10,418 nucleotides of DNA from Baffinella frigidus (lineage: Eukaryota; Cryptophyceae; Cryptomonadales; Baffinellaceae), in contig MU646325.1 in NCBI GenBank assembly GCA_026770585.1, positions 102,225 through 112,642 of the forward strand, read 5' to 3'. Under the pieces are notes generated by a model. It ran no database searches, was not told the DNA's origin, and was given only the letters and a program-made list of their open reading frames with translations. Made by a program: the position numbers and the translations under genes. Numbering within the stretch: position 1 is the first letter of the stretch; every line of letters begins with the position of its first letter. Positions 1-4,905 of the stretch are shown in pieces.

Positions 1-165
1 TAAACACTAAACCCCAACCCCCAAACCCTAAACCTTAAACCCTAACCTACAAACCCTAAACCCTAACCCCCAAACCCTGGACCCTAACCCCCAAACTCTA
101 AACCCCAAACTCCGAACCCTAAACCCTAAACCCTTACCCCCAAACCCTAAACGCTGACCCCTACC
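1..165 (+). repeat. degenerate telomere-like array, probably intronic
   Basis: CCCTAAA, CCCCAAA and CCCTAAC heptamers with many single-base changes fill this stretch. Because an AG-bordered coding segment (exon A1) follows at once and CCCTAAA-like arrays fill every later gap in gene P, I read it as the end of an upstream intron, not a chromosome end. A true telomere would show long near-perfect repeats. Confidence 0.75.
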
Positions 166-170
166 AGCAG

Positions 171-221
171 GTGCTGCAAGACACGATCCACGACGTGGTG
201 TCCCTCGCCGCCGCGCGCGTG
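171..221 (+). CDS. gene P exon A, copy 1 (intact borders)
   Basis: Seventeen codons, phase 0 at both ends, reading VLQDTIHDVVSLAAARV. It follows ACCAGCAG (acceptor; the extra CAG may be coding) and is followed by the donor GTCAGT at 222. Two diverged copies downstream keep the DxVxLAAAR pattern, which sets the frame. The product is not recognised; the segment looks like an Ala-rich amphipathic helix. The gene must begin left of the window. This is the only A copy with good sites at both ends, so it is the best candidate for the spliced version. Confidence 0.6.
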
Positions 222-303
222 GTCAGTACCGTCACTGTAAATTCCTTCTTCACTATACGTACCAAAACACTTTATGTATTAAATGGACGCATGAAGTGGA
301 CGT
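222..303 (+). other. short non-telomeric intron or spacer
   Basis: AT-richer sequence between exon A copies 1 and 2, starting with the donor GTCAGT and unlike the heptamer-filled introns around it. No gene or repeat is seen in it. Confidence 0.4.
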
Positions 304-345
304 GACTGTACGAACGACGCGGTCTGCCTCGCCGCCGCGCGCCTG
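304..345 (+). pseudogene. gene P exon A, copy 2
   Basis: Reads DCTNDAVCLAAARL in the frame of copy 1 and is followed by GTCCAA, a weak donor. The core LAAAR is identical in protein and nearly identical in DNA. No good AG acceptor of the right phase is visible upstream, so this copy is probably not spliced. Confidence 0.5.
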
Positions 346-361
346 GTCCAACCCCAAACTC

Positions 362-457
362 TCAACCTACCCCACGGTGTGTAGGGTGTAGGGTGTAGGG
401 TGTATGGTGTGGGGTGTGGGGTGTGGGGTGTGTAGGGTAGCGAGTTTAGGGTAAGGG
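362..457 (+). repeat. G-rich GTGTAGGG / GTGTGGGG array
   Basis: About a dozen GTGTAGGG and GTGTGGG units with the G-rich strand on plus, opposite to every other telomere-like array in the left half. It can pair with the C-rich CACCCTACAC-type runs elsewhere and has G-quadruplex potential. Confidence 0.75.
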
Positions 458-471
458 TTCAAACGAGGGGT

Positions 472-510
472 GAGGACCGCGACGCGGTCTCCCTCGCTGC
501 CGCACGCATG
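472..510 (+). pseudogene. gene P exon A, copy 3 (donor lost)
   Basis: Reads EDRDAVSLAAARM. Relative to copy 1 it has GCT for GCC and GCA for GCG, both silent, and is two codons shorter near its start. The donor GT has become CT at 511, so it should not splice normally. Silent changes in LAAAR support former coding use. Confidence 0.5.
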
Positions 511-511
511 C

Positions 512-840
512 TTCAACCCCCAAACCCGAAACCCGAAACCCGGCGCCCGACACCCGACACCCGAAACCCTGAACCCTAAACACCAAACCCAAAACACCAA
601 ACACCAAACACCAAACACCAAACACCAAACACCAAACACCAAACACCAAACACCAAACACCGAACACCAGACCCCAAACCCCAAACCCCAAACACCAAAC
701 ACCAAACACCAAACACCAAACACCAAACCCCAAACCCCAAACCCCAAACCCCAAACCCCAAACCCCAAACCCCAAACCCCAAACCCCAAACCCCAACCGT
801 AAACCCTAACCCCGAAACCCTGAACCCTAAACCTCACACC
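512..840 (+). repeat. heptamer array with variant blocks CACCAAA and CCCCAAA
   Basis: From about 581 to 797 the array keeps a strict 7-base period. It has segregated blocks: CACCAAA units to about 665, three CCCCAAA units, CACCAAA again to about 727, then roughly ten CCCCAAA units, ending in CCCTAAA-like repeats. Block structure indicates local amplification of variants by slippage or unequal exchange. It produces several long low-complexity ORFs on both strands that are not genes. Confidence 0.9.
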
Positions 841-1083
841 AGGCCCCCAGTGGAGAAAAAGAGACTTCGGCGGCAAACAGCGAGGGGGGGGGGCGGCGGT
901 GCGCGCAGTGCCTCGCAAGGCTTGTCCCACGCCCTGTGGGCACCAAGGGTACCGAGCGGGCCGAGGTGGCCGAGGGGGGAGAGGGGGGAGGAGGGGGGGA
1001 GGAAGTGGTGGGGGGGATGGATGGAGGGGAGGGGGGAGCGGAGGAGGCCATGGGGGAAGAAAGGGAGGGCGGCGGCGGTGAGC
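841..1083 (+). other. GC-rich segment with polypurine tract; possible unconfirmed exon
   Basis: Between two heptamer arrays lies a GC-rich stretch starting GGCAAACAG. From about 962 to 1072 the plus strand is almost all purine (GAGGGGGGAG-type runs), able to form triplex or quadruplex DNA. The part 888-950 could be an exon (AAACAG before, GGGTACC after), but no second copy was found to test the frame, so I do not call it. Confidence 0.4.
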
Positions 1084-1088
1084 AGGTT

Positions 1089-1300
1089 CGAACCCCGAAC
1101 CCTGAAACCTGAAACCTGAAACTTGAAACCCGAAACCCGAAACCCGAAACCCGAAACCCGAAACCCGAAACCATGAACCCTGCTCCCTCAACCCCACACC
1201 CTGAACTCTAAAATCTCAACCCTCCCCCCCAAACCCTCCCACCAAAACCCTTAACCCCAAACCCTCCACCCCAAACCCAAAACCCCACATCCTAAACGCA
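1089..1300 (+). repeat. heptamer array, CCCGAAA variant then CCCCAAA/CCCTCCA mix
   Basis: CCTGAAA units give way to about seven near-perfect CCCGAAA units (to about 1170), then degenerate C-rich repeats. This is a third locally amplified variant of the same 7-base unit. It fills the intron before exon family B. Confidence 0.85.
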
Positions 1301-1307
1301 AAGGCAG

Positions 1308-1492
1308 GACGAGGAGTGCGTTCGGCTGTCGGGGGGCGAGTTCATCTCCACAAAAGTATTAATTAATTGCTTTTGGCGCAACGAAATTCACTACACAAAT
1401 GCTGTACTATTACTTGTATGAGAAAATCGTGTAGCAATTTTCGTTGCCCAAAAGCAATTAATTAAAACTTATATGGAAATTAGAGTGCGCAC
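1308..1492 (+). pseudogene. gene P exon B, copy 0, interrupted by a hairpin element
   Basis: After AAAGGCAG the frame reads DEECVRLSGGEFIS (1308-1349), whose VRLSGGE aligns with IQLGRAGE of later B copies. The hairpin element 1354-1470 follows, and after it GAGTGCGCAC (1483-1492) matches the ECAH part of exon B. The two halves thus appear to be one exon copy split by the insertion. Homology of the first half is weak; that of the second is short but in the right order. Confidence 0.4.
1354..1470. mobile_element. hairpin element, copy 1 (117 bp)
   Basis: Inverted arms of about 44 bases (1354-1397 and 1427-1470) with few mismatches and one extra base, enclosing a loop of about 29 bases. The outer arms are AT-rich (TTAATTAATTGC); the inner part carries the family core CAACGAAAATT..CTACAC. 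No target duplication is evident and there is no ORF, so it is a non-autonomous, MITE-like insertion. Confidence 0.75.
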
Positions 1493-1499
1493 GTCCCAG

Positions 1500-1618
1500 T
1501 CCTCGCACGTCCCTAGTCCAAACCCCCAAACCCTCTGCCAGCCCGTGCACACGCCGCCGTGTCTACCTACACATCCCCCTAACCCTCGACCTACACCCTC
1601 AACCCCAAACCCTCACAG
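1500..1618 (+). other. C-rich intron sequence
   Basis: Degenerate C-rich repeat (CCCAAACCCTC, CCCTCGACC) between exon B copies 0 and 1, with no coding signal. Confidence 0.5.
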
Positions 1619-1621
1619 CAG

Positions 1622-1675
1622 GACGACGGGGTGCAGCGCGGGCGGGGGAGGAGTGCGATTGTGGACACGCCGTGT
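1622..1675 (+). pseudogene. gene P exon B, copy 1 (frame broken)
   Basis: Begins after CACAGCAG with GACGAC and aligns along its length with copies 2 and 3 (GGGCGGGGGAGG, GGACACGCCG). Small insertions and deletions break the shared frame, so it is probably a dead copy. Confidence 0.45.
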
Positions 1676-1721
1676 GTACATCCTACGGAAACCCTAAACC
1701 CCACACCCCACACCCTAACAG

Positions 1722-1781
1722 CCGGATGAGATTCAGCTGGGGCGGGCGGGGGAGGGGTGCGGATGCGGACACCAGCCGTGC
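1722..1781 (+). pseudogene. gene P exon B, copy 2
   Basis: Follows CTAACAG and reads PDEIQLGRAGEGCGCGHQPC, matching copy 3 through AGEGC and then drifting. No GT donor is seen at the expected end. The first 14 codons remain in frame, with silent CTG/CTC and GAG/GAA differences from copy 3. Confidence 0.5.
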
Positions 1782-1829
1782 CCAATGCCCTAACCCTGAA
1801 CTGTAAACCTAATAAAAAAACCTGAACAG

Positions 1830-1916
1830 CCGGACGCGATTCAGCTCGGGCGGGCGGGGGAAGGGTGCGAGTGCGCACACGCCGCCGTGGGACGTCGCCT
1901 CGACGCCCAGCTCTCG
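1830..1916 (+). CDS. gene P exon B, copy 3 (intact borders)
   Basis: Twenty-nine codons, phase 0, between GAACAG and the donor GTACCC at 1917. The reading begins PDAIQLGRAGEGCECAHA and ends AVGRRLDAQLS. Copy 4 keeps GEGCECAHAAVGRRLDA with three silent differences (TGC/TGT, GCC/GCG, CGT/CGC) and one Ala/Thr change just before it, which strongly supports this frame. The CxC pair could bind metal or be redox-active, but no family is recognised. Best candidate for the spliced B exon. Confidence 0.65.
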
Positions 1917-2000
1917 GTACCCTAAACCCTCAACCCTAAACCCTCAACCCTAAACCCTTAACCCGAAATCCTCATCCCTCAACCCAACACGCAACACCCT
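1917..2000 (+). repeat. telomere-like intron repeat
   Basis: CCCTAAACCCTCAA units alternate after the exon B3 donor, C-rich strand on plus. Confidence 0.8.
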
Positions 2001-2108
2001 ACACACTGCACGCTACACCCTGGGGCGTGGGGTTACACACTAGCGCGGCGCTAGTGAAGAGCGAGACACTAGGTCTGGGCGCGCGGGGGGGTAGGGGGTT
2101 TAGGGGTG
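2001..2108 (+). other. spacer before exon B copy 4 with a short palindrome
   Basis: GC-rich spacer containing CTAGCGCGGCGCTAG (about 2040-2054), a perfect inverted repeat around one base. It ends TTTAGGGGTGCAG, which serves as the acceptor of the next exon copy. No coding segment is identified in it. Confidence 0.4.
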
Positions 2109-2111
2109 CAG

Positions 2112-2183
2112 GTCGGGCGGACGGGGGAAGGGTGTGAGTGCGCACACGCGGCCGTGGGACGCCGCCTCGACGCCTCTCGCTCC
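2112..2183 (+). CDS. gene P exon B, copy 4 (intact borders)
   Basis: Twenty-four codons, phase 0, between GGGTGCAG and the donor GTACAC at 2184. It starts VGRTGEGCECAHA and ends VGRRLDASRS. It lacks the first five codons of copy 3 and differs in its last three codons, but keeps the same length class (multiple of three) and frame. It could be an alternative to copy 3 or a relic that still looks intact. Confidence 0.6.
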
Positions 2184-2189
2184 GTACAC

Positions 2190-2460
2190 GACAACCCGAA
2201 ACCCGAAACCCGAAACCTACTACACATAATCTAAACCCTAACCCGAAACTCGAAACCCCGAACCCTAAACCATACACTCTAAACCCTGCTCCTGAAACCC
2301 TGAACACTCTCACACCTAACCCCAAACCCCAAACCCTGAACCCTAAACCCCAAACCATCAACCCCAGCCCCGAAACCCTAGATCCAAACCCTTACCCAAG
2401 AACCTGAACCCTAAACACTTACTCTCAACCCGAAACACTAACTCTGACCCCTAACCCCTA
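2190..2460 (+). repeat. telomere-like intron repeat
   Basis: CCCGAAA, CCCTAAA and CCCCAAA units, C-rich strand on plus, ending CCCCTATTACAG before exon C copy 1. Low-complexity ORFs on both strands here are by-products of the 7-base repeat. Confidence 0.8.
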
Positions 2461-2466
2461 TTACAG

Positions 2467-2508
2467 GTGATACACATGCTGCTGCGCCCTGCGCTCATCC
2501 TCACTACC
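2467..2508 (+). pseudogene. gene P exon C, copy 1 (5' part)
   Basis: After CTATTACAG the frame reads VIHMLLRPALILTT, the first two thirds of exon C. It then runs into CCCTCAACCC repeats, with no donor and no RRxxIALE end. The acceptor is good; the 3' half is missing. Confidence 0.5.
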
Positions 2509-2655
2509 CTCAACCCTCAACCCTTACCCCTAAATCCTAACCCCAACTCCTAAACCCTAAACCCTCCTCCCGAAACCCGAAACCCTGCTCCCGAAACCCA
2601 AAACACTCCACACCCTAACCTCAACCTTCAATCCTGACCCCTATCCCGTATCCCC
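2509..2655 (+). repeat. telomere-like intron repeat
   Basis: CCCTCAA, CCCTAAA and CCCGAAA units between exon C copies 1 and 2, ending CCTATCACAG. Confidence 0.75.
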
Positions 2656-2670
2656 TATCACAGGTGATGT

Positions 2671-2693
2671 ACACGCTTCTCCACCCTGCGCTC
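2671..2693 (+). repeat. 23-bp direct repeat, left copy
   Basis: Starts ACACGCTTCTCC and ends TGCGCTC. It is identical to 2833-2855, and the two directly abut the hairpin element. It behaves like a target site duplication but is long for one. Confidence 0.8.
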
Positions 2694-2832
2694 TTATCCG
2701 GAGAAACCTATTTTTCTTTCATTTGATGGCAACGAAAATTACTACACAGAGCTTTAATATTACTAGTAAGAACGAATTGTGTAGTAATTTTCATTGCCAT
2801 CAAATGAAAGAGAAATAGGTTTCCCCGGATAA
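2694..2832. mobile_element. hairpin element, copy 2 (139 bp)
   Basis: Inverted arms of 55 bases (2694-2748 and 2778-2832) pair with only three mismatches around a 29-base loop. The outer arm starts TTATCCGG and includes CATTTGATGG. The inner core is the family motif GCAACGAAAATTACTACACA. It is flanked by perfect 23-bp direct repeats and has no ORF. The outer arms are unrelated to those of copy 1 although both arms agree with each other. Confidence 0.85.
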
Positions 2833-2855
2833 ACACGCTTCTCCACCCTGCGCTC
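2833..2855 (+). repeat. 23-bp direct repeat, right copy
   Basis: Identical to 2671-2693 and immediately after the hairpin element; it encodes part of exon C (TLLHPAL). Confidence 0.8.
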
Positions 2856-2947
2856 CGCCCCACTACCCCAACCCCCAACCCTTGCCCCTATCCCCTCAAC
2901 CCCACACCATCAAACACTAAAACCTAAACCTCAAACTGAAACCGCAG

Positions 2948-3013
2948 GTGATGCACACGGTGGTGCACCCAGCGCTGCTCCTGACAACACGCCGCCGCCA
3001 GATTGCTCTCGAG
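2948..3013 (+). CDS. gene P exon C, copy 3 (intact, complete)
   Basis: Twenty-two codons, phase 0, between AAACCGCAG and the donor GTCTCC at 3014. It begins VMHTVVHPALLLTT and ends RRRQIALE. Copies 1 and 2 support its first part and copy 4 its second part, so this is the only copy joining both and is likely the spliced exon. The protein piece is a hydrophobic helix followed by a basic patch; no family is recognised. Confidence 0.65.
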
Positions 3014-3075
3014 GTCTCCAACCCCCCTACACTGCAAAACCCTCAACCTGACGCCCGAAACCCCAAACCCCTGAA
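3014..3075 (+). other. C-rich intron sequence
   Basis: Starts with donor GTCTCC, then CCCGAAA / CCCCAAA units up to CCCCTGAAAG. Confidence 0.5.
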
Positions 3076-3099
3076 AGCCGCCGCGAGATCGCGATCGAA
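3076..3099 (+). pseudogene. gene P exon C, 3' fragment
   Basis: Reads SRREIAIE followed by GTCTAT, matching the RRSEIALE end of copies 3 and 4. It is preceded by CCCCTGAAAGCCGCC, a string repeated before the fragment at 3517. A second-half-only copy. Confidence 0.45.
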
Positions 3100-3378
3100 G
3101 TCTATAACCCCTGAACCCTGAGCAGCAAAACCCACCGGGGGGCCTGAATGTGATCCGAAAGGAAGCATGGTTTTTCTGCAGAATCACTTCCGGTGTCCGC
3201 CTATGTTGTGAGCTCGAAGAACCCCAAGGACCTAAAGGAACCCTGGGCAGAAACCCCAATGAACCCCAAGCCCGAAACACCACACCCGAAACCTGCCCCA
3301 CGCCCCAAGCCCGAACCCCGAAACCCCAAGCCCGAAGCCTGCAAACCCGACACCCGAAAAGCTGGACCGCAAAGGCGA
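3100..3378 (+). other. spacer with CCCGAAAC-type repeats
   Basis: From 3121 to about 3240 the sequence is less repetitive. From 3240 it is CCCCAAGCCCGAA repeats up to exon C copy 4. ORFs on both strands across it are not supported by any second copy or motif; I see no gene. Confidence 0.45.
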
Positions 3379-3426
3379 GACCCAGCGCTGCTCCTCACAA
3401 TCCGCCGCAGCGAGATCGCTCTCGAG
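3379..3426 (+). pseudogene. gene P exon C, copy 4 (3' two thirds, donor lost)
   Basis: Reads DPALLLTIRRSEIALE. Against copy 3 it has silent CTG/CTC and ATT/ATC and three amino-acid changes. A poly-C run replaces the donor, and the 5' part (VMHTVV) is missing. It has probably decayed after duplication. Confidence 0.55.
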
Positions 3427-3516
3427 CCCCCCCCCCCCCTAAACTCCCTAAACCCGAAACCCGAAACTCTAAACCCTAAACCCTTCACTTTCAACTCTAA
3501 ACCCTACACCCCTGAA
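3427..3516 (+). repeat. telomere-like intron repeat
   Basis: Poly-C, then CCCTAAA, CCCGAAA and CTCTAAA units, ending CCCCTGAAAGCC. Confidence 0.65.
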
Positions 3517-3540
3517 AGCCGCCACGAATTCGTACTCTGT
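3517..3540 (+). pseudogene. gene P exon C, second 3' fragment
   Basis: Reads SRHEFVLC in register with SRREIAIE at 3076, with the same CCCCTGAAAGCCGCC lead-in. Diverged and without a clear donor. Confidence 0.35.
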
Positions 3541-3660
3541 GTTTTCGAGCCCTAAACCCCAAACCCCACACCCCAAACCCAAAACCCAAAACCTCCTAAA
3601 ACCTCCACCCCAACCCCCTCAACTGTAAACCGCCTAAACCGAAACGCCAACACCGCACAC
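3541..3660 (+). repeat. telomere-like intron repeat
   Basis: CCCCAAA, CCCAAAA and CCTCCA units, C-rich strand on plus, ending in GCACACCAG before exon D copy 1. Confidence 0.7.
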
Positions 3661-3663
3661 CAG

Positions 3664-3726
3664 GAGCTCCCGGCGGTGCGCGAGATCTGCTCTGCCGAAG
3701 CTCTGCGCCGCGAGGGAGGGTGCCAG
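3664..3726 (+). CDS. gene P exon D, copy 1 (longest, intact borders)
   Basis: Twenty-one codons, phase 0, between CGCACACCAG and the donor GTTCAC at 3727. It begins ELPAVR and continues EICSAEALRREGGCQ, the part shared by the other D copies. Against copy 2, five of six differences are silent (TCT/TCA, CTG/CTC, CGC/CGA, GGA/GGG, GGG/GGA), the sixth being Glu/Lys. It resembles a short charged helix; an armadillo-like or coiled-coil context is possible but not shown. Confidence 0.7.
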
Positions 3727-3812
3727 GTTCACTTCGAAACCCCAACCCCTAAACCCGAATCCCGAAAATAAAAAAGCCCGCATAAAGATGAAGCTGCAAA
3801 TCATACTTAAAT

Positions 3813-3867
3813 CCCGTTTTGTACCAGGGTGTTTTAAGGTTTGTACGATTCTACAATCGACTTGTAG
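3813..3867 (+). repeat. intron repeat unit, forward copy F1
   Basis: Starts CCCGTTTTGTACCAGGG and ends CGATTCTACAATCGACTTGTAG, the acceptor of exon D copy 2. Its reverse complement follows that exon at 3935-3997, so the exon lies between inverted repeats. Confidence 0.75.
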
Positions 3868-3912
3868 AAGATCTGCTCAGCCGAAGCTCTCCGCCGAGAG
3901 GGGGGATGCCAG
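3868..3912 (+). CDS. gene P exon D, copy 2 (intact borders)
   Basis: Fifteen codons, phase 0, reading KICSAEALRREGGCQ between GACTTGTAG and the donor GTCTGA at 3913. It starts six codons later than copy 1. Nearly all differences from copies 1 and 3 are silent. It sits in the loop of an inverted repeat (3813-3867 with 3935-3997), an arrangement that in other systems favours exon skipping or back-splicing. Confidence 0.65.
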
Positions 3913-3934
3913 GTCTGACCCTCGCCCAAATCTC

Positions 3935-3997
3935 CTACACGTCGATTGTATAATTTCAACCGCGGTACAAACGTAAAACATCTTGGTACAAAACGGG
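3935..3997 (-). repeat. intron repeat unit, reverse copy R1
   Basis: Inverted copy of the F unit: CTACACGTCGATTGTA, then GGTACAAACGTAAAACATC and GGTACAAAACGGG. It lies in the intron between exon D copies 2 and 3. Confidence 0.75.
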
Positions 3998-4022
3998 TTT
4001 TGAGTTCACGATGGACTTGCAG

Positions 4023-4067
4023 GAGATCTGCTTGGCCGAAGCTCTCAGACGCGAGGGGGGGTGCCAG
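4023..4067 (+). CDS. gene P exon D, copy 3 (best splice sites)
   Basis: Fifteen codons, phase 0, reading EICLAEALRREGGCQ, between GGACTTGCAG and the donor GTAAAG at 4068, the most canonical donor in gene P. Against copy 1 it has one amino-acid change (Ser to Leu) and silent changes including CGC to AGA, which needs two substitutions without altering Arg. That pattern is hard to explain without selection on the protein. Confidence 0.7.
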
Positions 4068-4173
4068 GTAAAGCTACAAAGTGTAAAAATCGTTCTGTAC
4101 CAGGGTGTTTTACGTTTGTACCAGCGCGTTTTTAAGTTTGTACCAAGATCCCGATTCTACAATCGACTTGTAG
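4068..4173 (+). repeat. intron made of a forward repeat unit F2
   Basis: A complete 106-base GT..AG interval (GTAAAG to CTTGTAG) between exon D copies 3 and 4. From about 4094 it matches F1, and its GTACCAGxGTGTTTT piece is partly repeated inside. Its reverse complement matches the R units over most of its length. Confidence 0.7.
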
Positions 4174-4208
4174 GAGATCTGCTCTGCCGAAGCTCTCCGG
4201 CGCGAGGG
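4174..4208 (+). pseudogene. gene P exon D, copy 4 (3' end replaced)
   Basis: Reads EICSAEALRREG after GACTTGTAG, then switches abruptly to TTCCCCCCCTTGATTTCACG, which matches 4561-4581 downstream of exon E copy 2. The GCQ end and donor are lost. This is a recombination joint between a D copy and an E-type unit. Confidence 0.6.
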
Positions 4209-4251
4209 TTCCCCCCCTTGATTTCACGGCGGCCCTGCCCATTCTCAAATT

Positions 4252-4345
4252 TGCTATATGTCGATTGTAGAATGGGGAGCGTGGTACAAACTTAAAACAC
4301 TCTCGTACAGACCCATGTCTGACCGCCGTACTGTTTGCTCTGCAG
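4252..4345 (-). repeat. intron repeat unit, reverse copy R2
   Basis: Inverted copy of the F unit (TATGTCGATTGTAGAAT, GGTACAAACTTAAAACACTC), extended to CCGCCGTACTGTTTGC and a CTGCAG acceptor. With F2 it encloses exon D copy 4. Confidence 0.75.
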
Positions 4346-4380
4346 CGGCGCCGGAGGTTTCAGCACCACTTCCACCTCAT
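4346..4380 (+). pseudogene. gene P exon E, copy 1
   Basis: After TTTGCTCTGCAG the frame reads RRRRFQHHFHL. Against copy 4 the only differences in this stretch are CAC/CAT and CTC/CTT, both silent. The copy diverges after this point and lacks the DDVSLQTL continuation and its stop. A good acceptor remains. Confidence 0.55.
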
Positions 4381-4401
4381 CGGCTCCCGCAACCCTCAAA
4401 C

Positions 4402-4490
4402 TTGCTATAGTTCGATTGTAGAATCAGGGTCGCGGTACAAACTCAAAACACTTTCGTACAGAACGGGTTTTAACCGGCTTTTTTTTGCAG
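4402..4490 (-). repeat. intron repeat unit, reverse copy R3
   Basis: TTGCTATAGTTCGATTGTAG then GGTACAAACTCAAAACAC and ACGGGTTTTAACCGGC, ending with a T-run and TTGCAG. Confidence 0.75.
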
Positions 4491-4557
4491 CGGCGCCGGC
4501 GGTTCCAGCACCACTTCCCCCTCCTCCCCGTTCCAGCACCACTTCCCCCTCCTCCCC
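4491..4557 (+). pseudogene. gene P exon E, copy 2, with internal duplication
   Basis: Follows TTTTTTTTGCAG and reads RRRRFQHHFPLL. AGG/CGG and TTT/TTC are silent against copy 1; His to Pro is not. A 28-base piece (GTTCCAGCACCAC..) is then repeated in tandem (4502-4529 and 4530-4557). No stop comparable to copy 4. Confidence 0.5.
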
Positions 4558-4602
4558 TGTTTCCCCCTTTGATTTCACGCCGGCCCTGCCCAGACTCAAA
4601 AA

Positions 4603-4720
4603 CTTGCTACATGTCGATTGTAAAACCGCGACCGCGGTACAGTAGAACCGAGACCGCGGTACAAACTTAAAACACTCTCGTATAACCCGATTTATAACTG
4701 CCGTACTATTTGCCTCGCAG
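4603..4720 (-). repeat. intron repeat unit, reverse copy R4
   Basis: CTTGCTACATGTCGATTG, with a short internal duplication around GACCGCGGTACA, ending TTTGCCTCGCAG, the acceptor of exon E copy 3. Confidence 0.7.
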
Positions 4721-4762
4721 CGGCGCCGCCGGTTTCAGCACCAGTACCACCACCTTGTCAAC
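4721..4762 (+). pseudogene. gene P exon E, copy 3
   Basis: Reads RRRRFQHQYHHLVN after GCCTCGCAG. CGG/CGC and AGG/CGG changes in the Arg run are silent; an extra codon and conservative changes follow. It continues into the CTCCCGCA..CCCTCAAACT tail also seen after copy 1, which starts the next R unit. Confidence 0.5.
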
Positions 4763-4789
4763 TCAACGCGGCTCCCGCAGCCCTCAAAC

Positions 4790-4905
4790 TGGCTACGTGT
4801 CGATTGTAGAATCGCAACCGCGGTATAAACGTAAAACGCGCTGGTACACACTTAAAACACTGTCGTACAGAATGGGTTTTAACCGCCGTACTGTTTGTCT
4901 TGCAG
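4790..4905 (-). repeat. intron repeat unit, reverse copy R5
   Basis: GGCTACGTGTCGATTGTAG, then two GGTACAxACxTAAAACxC pieces, then GTTTTAACCGCCGTACTG and GTCTTGCAG. It leads into the terminal exon. Confidence 0.75.

Larger units (their letters stand above)
2664..2868 (+). pseudogene. gene P exon C, copy 2, interrupted by a hairpin element
   Basis: After CTATCACAG the frame reads VMYTLLHPAL (2664-2693). The hairpin element (2694-2832) follows, after which TLLHPALRPTT is read again (2834 onward) before C-rich repeats. The sequence coding for TLLHPAL is present on both sides as a perfect 23-bp direct repeat. The element therefore inserted into, and duplicated part of, an exon copy. Confidence 0.6.

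Noticed and set aside
1-165. True chromosome-end telomere at the left, with an opposite one at 9601-9838, as in a minichromosome
   Set aside because: The arrays are degenerate, lie inside a series of splice-bordered coding segments, and sequence continues beyond the right array; they behave as intron filler.
581-797. CRISPR-like regular repeats
   Set aside because: There are no spacers; the pattern is a pure 7-base tandem array.
965-1094. Possible tRNA: GGTTCGAACCC (B-box-like) at about 1085 and TGGCCGAGGGGG (A-box-like) at about 967
   Set aside because: The spacing is about 120 bases, with no cloverleaf stems between; the B-box match arises from the CCCGAAC repeat.
367-1197. Long minus-strand ORF of 276 codons and related ORFs on both strands in the heptamer arrays
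   Set aside because: The translation is simple repeats (GFGVWGLGFGVW and similar), the automatic result of a 7-base unit read in three frames without stops; no start context or domain.
1354-2832. Hairpin elements as ready-made introns (introners)
   Set aside because: No GT or AG lies at the element edges in the sense of gene P, so precise splicing of the insert is not supported.
3150-3555. Overlapping plus and minus ORFs of 97 to 125 codons
   Set aside because: They mix repeat translation (PKPEPRNPKPEA) with exon C copy 4 in a different frame; only the 48-base exon segment has support.
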